A DNA stretch of 64,000 nucleotides from Halomonas sp. SpR8 (GCF_031010195.1 NZ_JAUAMC010000001.1:709175-773174); one strand, 5' to 3'. Positions 19,052-29,228 are shown, counted from the stretch's first letter. A program made the numbers and translations. The notes: a model not told the origin generated them from the sequence alone.

Positions 19052-20141
19052 GGGCAGCTCCTCCCTGACGTGCAGGAATATGTACTGTGTGGCCCTGCTT
19101 GTCGAAGGCGTAAAGCTGGTGGGTAGGGAAGTACACTTTCAGGGGTTGATTAACACTAAACTGGTGTATGCCCGCTAAGTGCAGAACGAGAGGAAAGCGC
19201 TCATGGTGAACATGCAGAAACGTTTCTGAACCGCTAATCTCTGCTACATCTACATGCACATCCAGCGCCAGGTCATCGGCCTGCTGGGGTTGCAGGGTGA
19301 GGTGCGACGCCCGCACGCCAAAGTCATAATCCCCTGGCTCAAGGCGTTTTAGCTTCTCATCGCAGGGAAAGTGCAGCGATTGATCGAAGGTAATCTCGCT
19401 GTCGGTCAACTGGCCGGGAACAATATTGATGGGTGGTTCGGAGAACATTTCTGCGCTGAAACGGCCGTTGGGTTCGCGATAGACCTGCTCGGTAGGGCCG
19501 TATTGAAGCAGTTTTCCTTCGTGAAGAACCGCCGTGTTGCCGCCCAGCGCTAACGCTTCATTGGGCTCGGTGGTGGCGTATACCGCAATGCAGTTACGCG
19601 CTTTAAACAGCTCGCGTAGTTCGTCGCGCAGCTCTTCGCGGAGTTTATAGTCCAGGTTGACCAGCGGCTCATCAAACAGGATTAAGTCGGCGTCTTTGAC
19701 CAGTGCCCGCCCCATGGCGGTACGCTGCTGCTGGCCTCCCGAAAGCTCCTGGGGGTAGCGATTGAGCAACTGCTCGATATGCAGCATTTCAGCGATTTCA
19801 CCAACCCGCTTATCAATTTCGCTTTTAGGCTGTTTGGCCAGTTTAAGTGGTGAAGCAATGTTGTCGTAAACGGTGAGACTGGGGTAGTTGATAAACTGCT
19901 GATACACCATAGAGACGTTGCGCTTGCGCACGGAGACGTTAGTGACGTCTTTGCCATCCATCATCACTTTGCCGCGGGTGGGTGGTTCAAGCCCCGCCAT
20001 TAAGCGCATCAAGGTAGTTTTTCCGGCCAGCGTTCGGCCCAACAGTACGTTGAAAGAGCCTGGCTCAAGAGCTAGGTCTATTCCGCTGATATGCGGCACA
20101 CCGTTAACGATGTGATCGATATTTTGCAAATGTAAGGACAT
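19044..20141 (-). CDS. glpS: Glycerol ABC transporter ATPase, lacking the switch histidine
   Basis: A 365-residue ATPase, first gene of the importer operon. Walker A is GRTLAGKT (35-42), fitting GxxxxGKT though not the usual PSGCGKS form. The signature LSGGQQQR (133-140) and Walker B DLILFDEP are intact. At the H-switch, [11 protein letters not shown] replaces the usual VTHDQEEA, so Thr191 stands where His is expected. Its C-terminal third is a TOBE/OB-type regulatory domain. GlpS and GlpT have complementary defects (see Findings). Confidence 0.9.
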   Translation of the reverse strand: MSLHLQNIDHIVNGVPHISGIDLALEPGSFNVLLGRTLAGKTTLMRLMAGLEPPTRGKVMMDGKDVTNVSVRKRNVSMVYQQFINYPSLTVYDNIASPLKLAKQPKSEIDKRVGEIAEMLHIEQLLNRYPQELSGGQQQRTAMGRALVKDADLILFDEPLVNLDYKLREELRDELRELFKARNCIAVYATTEPNEALALGGNTAVLHEGKLLQYGPTEQVYREPNGRFSAEMFSEPPINIVPGQLTDSEITFDQSLHFPCDEKLKRLEPGDYDFGVRASHLTLQPQQADDLALDVHVDVAEISGSETFLHVHHERFPLVLHLAGIHQFSVNQPLKVYFPTHQLYAFDKQGHTVHIPARQGGAAHG

Positions 20142-20163
20142 GCCGATCTCGCTAGCGTCATTG

Positions 20164-20189
20164 TTATTGGATAGGGTTATTGGATAGCG
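20164..20189. repeat. Two 13-bp tandem repeats upstream of glpS
   Basis: TTATTGGATAGGG followed by TTATTGGATAGCG, between the glpS start and the operator. Confidence 0.7.
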
Positions 20190-20222
20190 TTGAGGGTTAA
20201 CGTTGATTGATAGTGTAGATCG

Positions 20223-20238
20223 TTTTCGTTTACGAAAG
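20223..20238. promoter_or_regulatory. Candidate GlpR operator upstream of glpS
   Basis: TTTCGTTTACGAAA (20224-20237) is an inverted repeat broken only at its central two bases, resembling the TTTTCGTATACGAAAA-type sites of GlpR in Pseudomonas (recalled, not looked up). It lies about 80 bases upstream of glpS. A weaker half-related site, ATCGTTTGCGAAC, follows at 20247-20259. Confidence 0.65.
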
Positions 20239-20313
20239 GCTAGTTGATCGTTTGCGAACTTGCAACGCGTTTTTGGCCTATTGGTCTACGCATTTAGGCG
20301 TAGAAAGTGAACA

Positions 20314-20347
20314 CAAAAAAGCCGCCCCTGAGTCCAGGAAGCGGCTT
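20314..20347 (-). terminator. Rho-independent terminator of fadE
   Basis: On the minus strand AAGCCGC...GCGGCTT closes a bulged inner stem CCTG/CAGG and is followed by six T. Confidence 0.75.
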
Positions 20348-20378
20348 GCTTTATAGCTAACGATTTGAAAAAGCAGTA

Positions 20379-22865
20379 TTACTTAACGTTTTCCTGTTCC
20401 TGCTTAGGCGCTGGAGTAAGTTTCGCGTTGTGATCGATCAACGTGGATTTGTTTTTGGCAAAGGCATCGTAGGCGAAATCGTCCACGGTGAGCATTTCCA
20501 GCACTTCGGCCTCGAAGGTGCGCATAAAGTCGGCATCTTCAGCACTGATCAAGCCCTTTTCCAAGCCAGCCTCGACGCGTGCTTCAGGGTGAAGCGCCGT
20601 CTGTGGTAGCTCACCTTTGGCATAAGCCTTGTTGACGGTGCGATAGATTTTTTCGGCGCGGTCATAATCCACCAACAGGGCGTTGTAGCGCGCCAGCGGG
20701 TTGCGCTGTTCACCGTCGTCCGCGTCCCAGGTGTTTTCCAACAGTTTTGTGCGTAGGGCGCTGTGCGTAGAAATACGCTGGGCAATATCGCGGGCCAGGT
20801 CGTCGTGGGGTTTGTTCCAGCGGCGGCCGGTAGGCATTACGACAGCGTTGAGCGTTTTGCCCAGGGCGCGGTTGGGTAGATTATCGAAAATCTCCACAAA
20901 CGCCTGCTCGGCACGCTGGAGCAGGAAACGACAGCTGTAGTGCAGCAGTGCCTCTTCGCCTTCTACCTTGCTGCCTGCCTGCCACTGTTTGAGCACCATG
21001 GACGTCAGGTAGAGGTTAGACAGCACATCCCCCAGACGTGCAGAGATCATTTCGCGTTTCTTCAGCGCTGAGCCCAGGCTCGCCATCGCGGCATCGGCAC
21101 ACAGGCCAAAGCCGGCGGAGAGACGGGCGATATCCTGGGCATAGGCAACTGCGGGGCCATCGAAGGGCACGCTGGCTTTACCGATGCCAAACCCCAGGGT
21201 AAAGGCCCGCGCCGCGTTGCCGAAGATTAACCCTGCGTGGCCGAAGAAAGCTTTATCAAACGCCTGCATATCGTTGGCGTCTTTCGCTGCCAGCTCGTCC
21301 AGCACGTAAGGGTGGCAGCGAATCGCGCCCTGACCAAAGATCATCAGGTTGCGGGTCATGATATTGGCGCCTTCCACGGTAATCGCTACCGGGTTGGCGC
21401 TGTAGCCGATACCCAAGTAGTTACGCGGGCCAAGGGTCACCGCCTTGCCACCGTGAACGTCCATAGCGTCGCTCAGTATGACGCGCTGAAACTCGGTTAA
21501 TTGGCTTTTCAGAATTGCCGAGGGGACCGCAGGCTTTTCGCCGTGATCGATCATGTTAGCGGTTTGATAAACCGTGGCCTGGGAGATGTAGGCCAGCGCG
21601 GTCATGCGCGCTAGGGGCTCCTGAACGCCCTCCATTTCCGCCACTGGCACATTGAACTGGCGACGAACGCGGGTAAAGCCGCCGCTCCAGCCCAGGGCGT
21701 AGCGCGCTGTACCGGTAGCGCCGGATGGCAGGGTGATGCAACGGCCGATCGACAGGCACTCCACCAGCATGCGCCAACCCTGGCCGATCATGTCCGGTCC
21801 GCCAATAATGGTGTCCAGCGGTACGAATACGTCTTTACCGATAATCGGGCCGTTCATAAACGGGCTACCAATAGGGTGATGGCGACGGCCAATTTCCATG
21901 CCAGCGGTATCACGGGGGATCAGCGCCAGAGTAATGCCGCGATCCTCTTCGTCACCCAACAGTTTTTCCGGGTCAAACAGACGGAAGGCCAAGCCTACGA
22001 CGGTGGCGATGGGCGCCAGGGTAATCCAGCGTTTTTCGAAGTTAAGGCGCAGGCCAATCACTTCTTCGCCGTCAATGGTTTGCTTGCACACTACGCCGGT
22101 ATCGGGCAGCGAGGTGGCGTCTGAACCGGCACGGGGGCCGGTGAGGCCGAAGCAGGGAATCTCACGGCCGTCAGATAGGCGCGGCAGGTAGTGATCTTTC
22201 TGCTCCTGAGTACCGTATTTGAGCAGCAGCTCGCCAGGACCGAGAGAGTTGGGTACGCCCACGGTGACCATCAGGGTTTCGTTGGCAGAGAGCTTTTGCA
22301 GCACCATGGACTGGGCTTTGGCTGAGAAGCCCAGGCCGCCGTACTCCTTCGGAATAATCATGCCGAAGAAGCCCTCTTTCTTTAGGAAATCCCAAAGCTG
22401 CTGGGGTAGATCGGCACGCTCTTGGGCGATATCCCAGGCGTTACACATGCCCGCCGCTTGGGCACATTGATTGGCTAAGAAGGCTTTTTCATCGTCGCGC
22501 AGACCGTCGTCTTTGAAGGCGAGCAGTTTGTTCCACTGAGGCTTGCCTGAGAATAACTCTCCGTCCCAGGAAACGCTGCCCGCTTCTAAGGCCGTTCGTT
22601 CGGTGTCGGAGACTTTTGGCGCGACTTTTTTGAAGATGGCGAATAGGCGCGGTGTTAGCCATTTACGCCGCAGCGTGGTTAAGCCTGCGGCGGCCACCGC
22701 TGCGGCGCCTATTAGCAGCAGTACGCCGATGACTTCGGCATCAAGCAGCAGTCCAACAAGGCCTAATACGCCCAGCACCGCAAGCGCTGCTGGGGCGCCT
22801 GCTTCGCGACGCATGACCACGAGCAAGCCAACAATGGCGAGCACGATAAGAAGGAGGGTGAGCAT
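20379..22865 (-). CDS. fadE: Acyl-CoA dehydrogenase (FadE type)
   Basis: An 828-residue enzyme for the first oxidation of fatty-acid beta-oxidation. The long N-terminus has two membrane segments (residues 1-18 and about 25-60, ending in LTTLRRKW), characteristic of FadE and unlike the 380-residue soluble acyl-CoA dehydrogenases. Then come PKEYGGLGFSAKAQS, CFGLTGPRAGSDATSLPD (FAD-site block), FEKRWITLAPIATVVGLAF, and the catalytic-region YQTANMIDHGEKPAVPSAI. About 250 C-terminal residues form the FadE-specific extension. Monocistronic by spacing. Confidence 0.93.
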   Translation of the reverse strand: MLTLLLIVLAIVGLLVVMRREAGAPAALAVLGVLGLVGLLLDAEVIGVLLLIGAAAVAAAGLTTLRRKWLTPRLFAIFKKVAPKVSDTERTALEAGSVSWDGELFSGKPQWNKLLAFKDDGLRDDEKAFLANQCAQAAGMCNAWDIAQERADLPQQLWDFLKKEGFFGMIIPKEYGGLGFSAKAQSMVLQKLSANETLMVTVGVPNSLGPGELLLKYGTQEQKDHYLPRLSDGREIPCFGLTGPRAGSDATSLPDTGVVCKQTIDGEEVIGLRLNFEKRWITLAPIATVVGLAFRLFDPEKLLGDEEDRGITLALIPRDTAGMEIGRRHHPIGSPFMNGPIIGKDVFVPLDTIIGGPDMIGQGWRMLVECLSIGRCITLPSGATGTARYALGWSGGFTRVRRQFNVPVAEMEGVQEPLARMTALAYISQATVYQTANMIDHGEKPAVPSAILKSQLTEFQRVILSDAMDVHGGKAVTLGPRNYLGIGYSANPVAITVEGANIMTRNLMIFGQGAIRCHPYVLDELAAKDANDMQAFDKAFFGHAGLIFGNAARAFTLGFGIGKASVPFDGPAVAYAQDIARLSAGFGLCADAAMASLGSALKKREMISARLGDVLSNLYLTSMVLKQWQAGSKVEGEEALLHYSCRFLLQRAEQAFVEIFDNLPNRALGKTLNAVVMPTGRRWNKPHDDLARDIAQRISTHSALRTKLLENTWDADDGEQRNPLARYNALLVDYDRAEKIYRTVNKAYAKGELPQTALHPEARVEAGLEKGLISAEDADFMRTFEAEVLEMLTVDDFAYDAFAKNKSTLIDHNAKLTPAPKQEQENVK

Positions 22866-23036
22866 AGGTTATCTCTCTTTTTGCTGGCCATTGTTGCAGG
22901 CCGACTGTTGTTAATAAAACGCGAGTAACATCGTTGTTGAGATATTGAGTCGAACACTTGTTTGAATATTGGCAGATGGGGGCTACCACACGCAAGTTTT
23001 TAGGCACGTTTGGCGTAGCTCGTTCTTTTAACGTAG

Positions 23037-23073
23037 CCAAAAAAAACGCCATGGCGACAAGCCATAGCGTTTT
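23037..23073 (-). terminator. Rho-independent terminator of betA
   Basis: AACGC-x-ATGGC / GCCAT-x-GCGTT stem (one C-A mismatch) with a five-base loop, followed on the minus strand by a run of T. The rest of the 230-base fadE-betA gap shows no gene. Confidence 0.65.
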
Positions 23074-23095
23074 GAGTGGTAAACAGACTAAATGT

Positions 23096-24769
23096 TCAGG
23101 CGCGTTTGGCCGGTGCGCCGTTAGCCACATAGTAGTCAATGCTGGCGCGAGGAAGTGGCTCGTGACCTTTGATACGGTCGGCGATTTTCTCCGCCAGCAT
23201 AATCGTCGGCGCGTTCAGGTTGCCAGTGGGGATCACCGGGAAGAGTGAGGCATCGACGACGCGCAGGCCCTCTAGTCCATGGACGCGGCCCTGACCATCA
23301 GTGACCGCCATCTCGTCGTTGCCCATCCGGCAACTGCCACAGGGGTGGTAGGCGGTTTCGGCATGCTGTTTGACGAAAGCGTCCAGTTCGGCATCCGTCT
23401 GGACGTCTGGACCAGGAGCAATCTCACGACCACGGTATTTATCAAAGGCTGGCTGGGCGATGATATCGCGGGTGAGGCGAATGGCGTCGCGGAACTCCTG
23501 CCAATCTTTCTCTTTGGCCATGTAGTTGAACAGAATGCTGGGTGCGGCGTGAGGGTCTTTCGAGGTCAAGCGAATGCGGCCGCGGCTTTCCGAGCGCATA
23601 GAGCCAACATGGGCCTGGAAGCCGTGGGCTTGCACCGCGCTTTTACCGTTGTAACTAATCGCGATGGGCAGGAAGTGGTACTGCAGGTTGGGCCACTCCT
23701 CTTCATCGCGGCTGCGGATAAAACCACAGGACTCAAACTGGTTGCTGGCGCCCACGCCAGTCCCTTTAAACAGCCACTCGGCGCCAATTTTGGGCTGGTT
23801 GTACCATTTCAGTGCGGGGTAGAGAGAGATAGGCTCCTTGCACTCGTACTGAATATACATCTCCAGATGATCCTGGAGGTTTTCACCGACGCCGGGTAGG
23901 GCGTGAACCGTTTCGATATCGAGTTCTTTCAGCAGTTCTGGGTTGCCGATACCGGAGCGCTGTAGAATCTGTGGCGAGGCGATGGCGCCACCGCACAACA
24001 GCACTTCACGACGGGCGTAGGCCTGCTGTTTTTCGCCTTTCTGTTCATAGCGAACACCCACCGCACGCTTGCCTTCAAACTCTATAACGTCGGTGACGGC
24101 ATGGGTTTCGATGGTGAGATTGTGGCGCTGTTTGGCCGTATCCAGATAGCCACGGGCAGTTGAGGCGCGGCGGCCTTTAGGCGTCACGAATCGATCCATG
24201 GGGCCGAAGCCCTCTTGCTGGTAGCCGTTGACGTCTTCAGTTTCCGGATAGCCTGCTTGCTTGCCCGCTTCGATAAAGATTCGATAAAGCGGATTGGTAG
24301 TGTCCTTCGGTGTAGTCACGCTGACCGGGCCGTCGCCGCCGTGGTAGCTATTGGCACCAGCGTCACGGCTCTCGCATTTTTTGAAGTAGGGGAGGCAACT
24401 TAAGTAGTCCCAGTCTTCAAGGCCAGGCTGTTTGGCCCAGTTGTCGTAATCCAGGGCATTGCCGCGGATATAGCACATGCCGTTAATCAGCGAGGAGCCG
24501 CCCAACCCCTTGCCACGGCCACACTCCATACGACGGCCATCCATATGCGGTTCGGGGTCGGTTTCGAACGCCCAGTTGTAGCGCTTGCCCTGTAGCGGGA
24601 AGGCTAGAGCAGCAGGCATTTGGGTACGAAAATCGAAGCGATAGTCAGGGCCGCCTGCTTCTAACAGTAGCACGCTGACACTGCTGTCTTCGGTTAGACG
24701 AGTAGCCAGCACATTACCGGCCGAGCCTGCGCCGACAATGATGTAATCAAATTCACGTGGTTGAGACAT
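23096..24769 (-). CDS. betA: Choline dehydrogenase
   Basis: A 557-residue GMC-family FAD oxidoreductase oxidising choline to betaine aldehyde (and on to glycine betaine). The ADP-binding fold is [25 protein letters not shown] signature blocks [20 protein letters not shown] and [15 protein letters not shown] follow; near the C-terminus [10 protein letters not shown] supplies the catalytic His and [19 protein letters not shown] closes the fold. Start at 24769 after AAGGAG. Follows betB by 9 bases; together with betB and betI it is the standard betIBA operon. Confidence 0.96.
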   Translation of the reverse strand: MSQPREFDYIIVGAGSAGNVLATRLTEDSSVSVLLLEAGGPDYRFDFRTQMPAALAFPLQGKRYNWAFETDPEPHMDGRRMECGRGKGLGGSSLINGMCYIRGNALDYDNWAKQPGLEDWDYLSCLPYFKKCESRDAGANSYHGGDGPVSVTTPKDTTNPLYRIFIEAGKQAGYPETEDVNGYQQEGFGPMDRFVTPKGRRASTARGYLDTAKQRHNLTIETHAVTDVIEFEGKRAVGVRYEQKGEKQQAYARREVLLCGGAIASPQILQRSGIGNPELLKELDIETVHALPGVGENLQDHLEMYIQYECKEPISLYPALKWYNQPKIGAEWLFKGTGVGASNQFESCGFIRSRDEEEWPNLQYHFLPIAISYNGKSAVQAHGFQAHVGSMRSESRGRIRLTSKDPHAAPSILFNYMAKEKDWQEFRDAIRLTRDIIAQPAFDKYRGREIAPGPDVQTDAELDAFVKQHAETAYHPCGSCRMGNDEMAVTDGQGRVHGLEGLRVVDASLFPVIPTGNLNAPTIMLAEKIADRIKGHEPLPRASIDYYVANGAPAKRA

Positions 24770-24778
24770 ATAAACTCC

Positions 24779-26248
24779 TTAAAACACTGACTCAAACGGG
24801 CCCATTTCAATCTGTACGGACTTGGTTTGGGTATAGTGATTAAGTGTCTCGATACCGTTTTCGCGGCCAATGCCCGACTCTTTATAGCCGCCAACGGGCA
24901 TTTCGGAAGGCGACTCACCCCAGGTGTTGATCCAGCAAATACCTGCTTCGAGCTGGTGAATCACGCGGTGAGCGCGGTTCAGGCTTTCGCTGAAGACACC
25001 GGCAGCAAGGCCGTAGGTGGTGTCATTGGCGCGGCGAATGACTTCTGCTTCGTCGTCAAAGGCGAGCACCGACATCACTGGGCCGAAGATCTCTTCGCGC
25101 ACAATGCGCATATCGTCGGTGCAGTCGGTGAATACGGTGGGTGCCGCCCAGGCGCCGTTGGTATAGCTGCCGGTGTTCCACTCGTCGCCACCGACTAACA
25201 GCCGAGCGCCTTGCTCTTTACCCAGGGCAATATAGGAGAGCACTTTGTGTTGATGCTCGAAGCTGACCAGCGGGCCAAAGTTGACGCTGGGGTCCATTGG
25301 GTCGCCCGCCTTGATGCGCTTAACGCGCTCTACCAGCTTGGCTTCAAAGGCGTCTTTTACGCTGCGATCGACAAATACCCGCGTGCCGTTAGTGCAGATT
25401 TGCCCGCTGGAGTAGAAGTTGGCCATCATCGCGGCGTCAGCCGCGCGATCCAGGTCGGCATCTGCGAAGACCAGCAGCGGTGATTTGCCGCCCAGTTCCA
25501 TGGTGACGTCTTTCAGCGTTGAGCTTGCGGCGGCGGCCATCACTTTCTTGCCGGTGCCCGCTTCGCCGGTGAATGAGATTTTAGCAATGCCGGGGTGCTC
25601 AGTGAGCATTGCGCCCACGCGGCCGTCACCCTGTACCACGTTAAAGACGCCGTTAGGCAGGCCTGCTTCTGTGAAGATTTCCGCCAGTTTCATCACGGTG
25701 AGCGGGGTAACTTCGCTGGGCTTGAATACGACCGCGTTGCCTGCAGCTAGCGCCGGGGCGGCTTTCCAGCAGGCAATTTGAATCGGATAGTTCCAGGCGC
25801 CAATCGCGCCAATCACGCCCAGCGGTTCGCGGCGGGTGTACACAAACGAGCTATCGCGAAGGGGAATCTGACTGCCCTCAATAGCGGGTGCCAAGCCTGC
25901 GTAGTACTCCAGCGCATCCGCGCCGGTCACTATATCGACGCTAGCGGTTTCGCTGATGGGCTTGCCGGTGTTGCGGGTTTCCAGTTCGGCCAGTTCGTCA
26001 TTGCGCTCTCTTAATAGTGCTACGGCACGCAGCAGAACGCGCGAGCGTTCCATGCCGGTCATCGCCGCCCACTCGCGCTGGCCGCGTTGGGCCGCTGCGA
26101 CGGCTGAATCGACATCGGCTTGGCTGGCTTGGCCGATAGTGGCCAGCAGGCTGCCATCAAACGGATTGGTAACGGTAAACGTTTCGCTTGAAGTGGCGTC
26201 TACCTGGCGACCATCAATATAGAGTGGCTGTACTTCTTGAGCGGCCAT
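24779..26248 (-). CDS. betB: Betaine-aldehyde dehydrogenase
   Basis: A 489-residue NAD(P)+-dependent aldehyde dehydrogenase completing glycine betaine synthesis. Contains [45 protein letters not shown] (nucleotide binding), MELGGKSPL (general-base Glu) and [13 protein letters not shown] (catalytic Cys). Start at 26248 follows AAGGAGTCC; an ATG at 26308 would overlap betI and lacks an SD. Sits between betI and betA. Confidence 0.96.
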   Translation of the reverse strand: MAAQEVQPLYIDGRQVDATSSETFTVTNPFDGSLLATIGQASQADVDSAVAAAQRGQREWAAMTGMERSRVLLRAVALLRERNDELAELETRNTGKPISETASVDIVTGADALEYYAGLAPAIEGSQIPLRDSSFVYTRREPLGVIGAIGAWNYPIQIACWKAAPALAAGNAVVFKPSEVTPLTVMKLAEIFTEAGLPNGVFNVVQGDGRVGAMLTEHPGIAKISFTGEAGTGKKVMAAAASSTLKDVTMELGGKSPLLVFADADLDRAADAAMMANFYSSGQICTNGTRVFVDRSVKDAFEAKLVERVKRIKAGDPMDPSVNFGPLVSFEHQHKVLSYIALGKEQGARLLVGGDEWNTGSYTNGAWAAPTVFTDCTDDMRIVREEIFGPVMSVLAFDDEAEVIRRANDTTYGLAAGVFSESLNRAHRVIHQLEAGICWINTWGESPSEMPVGGYKESGIGRENGIETLNHYTQTKSVQIEMGPFESVF

Positions 26249-26274
26249 GTAGGACTCCTTAAATAAGATAAAAA

Positions 26275-26895
26275 TTAGCTGTAAGTGTTGGATGCGGGTT
26301 GTTGGCACCCATAGTGCGCAAGAAGCTGATCAAGATAGGTGTGCGCTAGAAAGCGGGCTTCTTCAGCGTTGAGACCTTCTGTTGTAAGCGCGCCACGCAG
26401 CCATAGCCCATCGATCATGGCGGCCAAGCCACGTGCTGCGTTACGGGCTTCTGTGCGAGGCATTACCCGTCGGAACTGGTGACATAAATTGGAGTAAAGG
26501 CGGCGATCGTTGACGTTTTGCAACCGCTGCAACATAGGTTTATGCATGCTGCTGGCCCAGAACGCTAACCAGGTCTTGGCAGCAGGGCCTGTTACCTGCG
26601 TGCGGTCAAAGTTGCCCTCGATGATGGCACCGATATGAGCGCGGGCCGAGTCGTCTTCCAGCGCATCACGGCGTACCGCAACGGCCTTGGTAAGGTCGGT
26701 AAGAATTTGCCGCATCGTTGCTTCCAGTAGGCCATCTTTACCGCCAAAGTAGTGGCTGATAATGCCCGCTGAAACGCCCGCATGGCGCGAAATGCGCATG
26801 ACCGTTGCTTCGGCCAAGCCAACTTCATCAATCGCGGCCATGGTTGCGTTAATTAACTGCTGGCGGCGTATCGGTTCCATTCCCACCTTTGGCAC
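26275..26895 (-). CDS. betI: Choline-responsive repressor (TetR family)
   Basis: A 206-residue TetR-type regulator, close to E. coli Bet[16 protein letters not shown] start, [22 protein letters not shown], and [18 protein letters not shown] in the ligand domain. It represses the bet genes until choline is present. The start codon is GTG at 26895, following a duplicated TTAGGAGAA SD-containing unit. The likely operator is the palindrome at 27001. Confidence 0.95.
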   Translation of the reverse strand: MPKVGMEPIRRQQLINATMAAIDEVGLAEATVMRISRHAGVSAGIISHYFGGKDGLLEATMRQILTDLTKAVAVRRDALEDDSARAHIGAIIEGNFDRTQVTGPAAKTWLAFWASSMHKPMLQRLQNVNDRRLYSNLCHQFRRVMPRTEARNAARGLAAMIDGLWLRGALTTEGLNAEEARFLAHTYLDQLLAHYGCQQPASNTYS

Positions 26896-26922
26896 GATGT
26901 TCTCCTAAAGAGATTCTCCTAA
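26895..26922. repeat. Duplicated 14-bp SD-containing unit before betI
   Basis: On the minus strand TTAGGAGAATCTCT is followed by TTAGGAGAACATCG, both with a good ribosome binding site, directly ahead of the GTG start. Confidence 0.7.
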
Positions 26923-27000
26923 TTCGTTGAATGTCTGACGTGGGTCGCTGCTTGAAACCCGAGCGTAGACATGATTACCTAACAATGATGGCATTTTTTT

Positions 27001-27014
27001 ATTGAACGTTCAAT
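27001..27014. promoter_or_regulatory. Candidate BetI operator between betI and the choline-binding gene
   Basis: ATTGAACGTTCAAT is a perfect 14-base palindrome, of the type bound by BetI (TTGAACGTTCAA core, from memory). It lies in the divergent promoter region, so it could control both betIBA and the choline-binding protein gene. Confidence 0.75.
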
Positions 27015-27059
27015 CAATAAAAAGGCGCCGACAATATTTATTGCTTTAAGGGGACAACG

Positions 27060-27998
27060 ATGATGAGCAGAATTTCTTCACGCTACGCGGGTGCTTTATT
27101 ACTGGCAGCGGGTTTGCCAACGGCGGTTTACGCCGATGAGTGCAGCAGCGTGCGTTTTGCTGAAGTCGGTTGGACCGATATCACCGCGACCACCGCTTTA
27201 GCCAGTGAAGTGCTTGCAGGGCTTGGCTATGAGCCAAGCGTCGATACGGTGTCCGTGCCGATTGCTTACGCCGGTATGCGCAACAATGATTTCGATGTCT
27301 TTTTAGGTAATTGGATGCCTTCAATGGCGTCTATCAGCGATCCCTACATCGAACGCGGTGAAGTTGAACGCTTGGTCGCCAATTTGGAAGGGGCCAAGTA
27401 CACCCTGGCCGTGCCCCAATACGTTTACGATGCGGGCGTGACGTCGGTTAATGATTTGGCTGAGCATGCAGATCAGTTTGAGAGCAGCGTGCACGGCATC
27501 GAAGCGGGCAACGACGGCAACGAGCTCATCGAGCAGATGATCGATGAAGACGCCTATGGGTTAGGCGATTGGCAGGTGATCGACTCCAGCGAAGCGGGAA
27601 TGTTGGCGGAACTGCGCGCTCGGGTGCCCAATGAGCAGTGGATGGTGTTTTTAGGCTGGGAGCCGCACCCCATGAACTCTAACTTTGAGATGGCCTATCT
27701 CTCTGATGCCGATGATTATTTTGGTCCGGATTTAGGCGGTGCGACGGTGCACACCAATACCCGTGCCGGTTTCGTGGATGAGTGCCCGAATGTGGGTACC
27801 TTGTTGCGCAATATGACCTTTACGCTGGAAATGGAAAACCAGCTAATGAGCGCGATCATGGATGATGGCGAAGATCCTCGTGATGCCGCGCGTGACTACT
27901 TGAAGGCTAATGATGGCGTGCTGGACAAGTGGTTGGACGGCGTTACGACTCGTGACGGCGAGCCAGGCGGCGAAGCAGTGCGCGCCGCTATTCAGTAA
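27060..27998 (+). CDS. choX: Choline ABC transporter substrate-binding protein (ChoX-like)
   Basis: A 312-residue periplasmic binding protein: signal peptide (SSRYAGALLLAAGLPTAVYA), then FAEVGWTDITATTALASEVLAGLGY, the QFESSVHGIEAGNDGN and VFLGWEPHPMN segments of the OpuAC/ProX-type fold with aromatic cage residues. It matches ChoX, which binds choline. No permease or ATPase gene follows: a terminator and tRNA come next, so partner genes must be elsewhere. ATG at 27060 or 27063, after AAGGGGACA. Confidence 0.85.
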   Translation: MMSRISSRYAGALLLAAGLPTAVYADECSSVRFAEVGWTDITATTALASEVLAGLGYEPSVDTVSVPIAYAGMRNNDFDVFLGNWMPSMASISDPYIERGEVERLVANLEGAKYTLAVPQYVYDAGVTSVNDLAEHADQFESSVHGIEAGNDGNELIEQMIDEDAYGLGDWQVIDSSEAGMLAELRARVPNEQWMVFLGWEPHPMNSNFEMAYLSDADDYFGPDLGGATVHTNTRAGFVDECPNVGTLLRNMTFTLEMENQLMSAIMDDGEDPRDAARDYLKANDGVLDKWLDGVTTRDGEPGGEAVRAAIQ

Positions 27999-28017
27999 GG
28001 CGATTTAGCTAAGAGAA

Positions 28018-28043
28018 GCAAGCCGGAATCCGGCTTGCCTTTC
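28018..28043 (+). terminator. Rho-independent terminator of choX
   Basis: Perfect nine-pair stem GCAAGCCGG/CCGGCTTGC with AAT loop, followed by CTTTCG. Confidence 0.75.
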
Positions 28044-28085
28044 GTATTTAAGGTAGGCATAATCTGCACCCGTTGATGACGGAAA

Positions 28086-28162
28086 GGCTACGTAGCTCAG
28101 CTGGTTAGAGCACATCACTCATAATGATGGGGTCCCCTGTTCAAATCAGGGCGTAGCCACCA
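28086..28162 (+). tRNA. tRNA-Met (elongator, CAT anticodon)
   Basis: Complete cloverleaf: acceptor GGCTACG/CGTAGCC, D-loop GCTCAGCTGGTTAGAGC, anticodon loop CTCATAA with CAT, T-stem CCCTG/CAGGG with TTCAAAT, discriminator A and encoded CCA. Very similar to the E. coli metT/metU elongator tRNA. Confidence 0.96.
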
Positions 28163-28233
28163 CATCAGCAATCAGTACACTCGCTGCTGTTTTTAATAGA
28201 AACAGTTTTTAGACAAAAGAGTGTGCCGTTATG

Positions 28234-28343
28234 GTGGCCCCTTAGGTCCTCCCGCAACGCTAAACTGCGAACCCCGCCAGGCCCGGAAGGGAGCAACGGT
28301 AGTGGTGGCTGCGTGTGCCGGGATGTGGCTTTTGGGGCCGCCT
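28234..28343 (+). ncRNA. ffs: 4.5S signal recognition particle RNA
   Basis: Closing stem GGTGGCCCC/GGGGCCGCC, then TCCTCCCGCAACGC, the Ffh-binding tetraloop region CAGGCCCGGAAGGGAGCA, and TGCGTGTGCCGGGATGTGGC, all matching the conserved bacterial 4.5S RNA. It would pair with Ffh to form the SRP. A plus-strand open frame covers this RNA but is spurious there. Confidence 0.93.
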
Positions 28344-28469
28344 CCATTTCTAGCTTTCGCTTCTCTATCCCTCTCCTTAATATCACTTTCCCCTAAGCCG
28401 CTAAGACATCAGCTTGCGTCTAATGCTCTATCACGGTATCTACAGATAACGATCATTACGGACAACCCA

Positions 28470-29228
28470 ATGAAAATGCTACTGCGGTGGCTGCTCAGCC
28501 TCGTAGCTCTTTTGGCGCTGCTGTTAATGGGGCCTGTATGGATATTGGCCAGTAATCAGGTGGTGATGGATGCTCATTGGTCGTCGCTTGATCGTGCTTC
28601 CGCAGGCATAGCGCCAGACCCAGCGATAAGTTCAGAGGCCGTGATCCAGGTCTATTCTGCGCGTGCTTATAACTGGCGTGGGGCGTTTGGCGAGCATATC
28701 TGGATCGCAACCAAAACAGAAAATGCCGATAGCTATCGGCTGCATCAGGTATTGAGTTGGCGCCGACCCACGGTGATTTCTTTCATTGATACGCCGGACC
28801 GAGCTTGGTTTGGCAACCCGCCTACGTTATTGGCTGATTATCGTGGTGATGCAGCGACGCAGATGATTCCCCTGATAGAGGCGGCGGCTGCCGACTATCC
28901 TCAAGCCGATCTATATCGCGTATGGCCAGGCCCCAATAGCAATAGCTTTATTGCCTGGGTCATACGCGAGGTGCCGGGATTTGACGTGGCATTGCCGGTT
29001 ACTGCTATCGGCAAAGATTACATGCTCAACAGTGTGTTCGCTCCTGCACCCAGTGGTACCGGCTACCAGTTCTCTCTGGGCGGTATATTTGGTCTTATCT
29101 TGGCGAAAGAAGAGGGTATCGAGATTAACTTGCTAGGTCTGAGTTTCGGCATCGATGTGATGCGGCCCGCCTTGAAACTGCCTGGCATAGGGCGGTTAGG
29201 AATGCCTGCTAATGTGCAGGGAAGCTGA
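28470..29228 (+). CDS. DUF3750 protein, membrane-anchored
   Basis: A 252-residue protein with one N-terminal hydrophobic segment (LLRWLLSLVALLALLLMGPVWIL), probably a signal anchor into the periplasm. The body contains VYSARAYNWRGAFGEHIWIATK and PNSNSFIAWVIREVPG, as in DUF3750 proteins of unknown function. ATG at 28470 is used; open frame upstream is the SRP RNA. No strong SD. Confidence 0.75.
   Translation: MKMLLRWLLSLVALLALLLMGPVWILASNQVVMDAHWSSLDRASAGIAPDPAISSEAVIQVYSARAYNWRGAFGEHIWIATKTENADSYRLHQVLSWRRPTVISFIDTPDRAWFGNPPTLLADYRGDAATQMIPLIEAAAADYPQADLYRVWPGPNSNSFIAWVIREVPGFDVALPVTAIGKDYMLNSVFAPAPSGTGYQFSLGGIFGLILAKEEGIEINLLGLSFGIDVMRPALKLPGIGRLGMPANVQGS

Noticed and set aside
28221..28469. 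Open frame covering the SRP RNA upstream of the DUF3750 gene
   Set aside because: The stretch is the conserved 4.5S RNA; the protein start with a signal anchor is at 28470.
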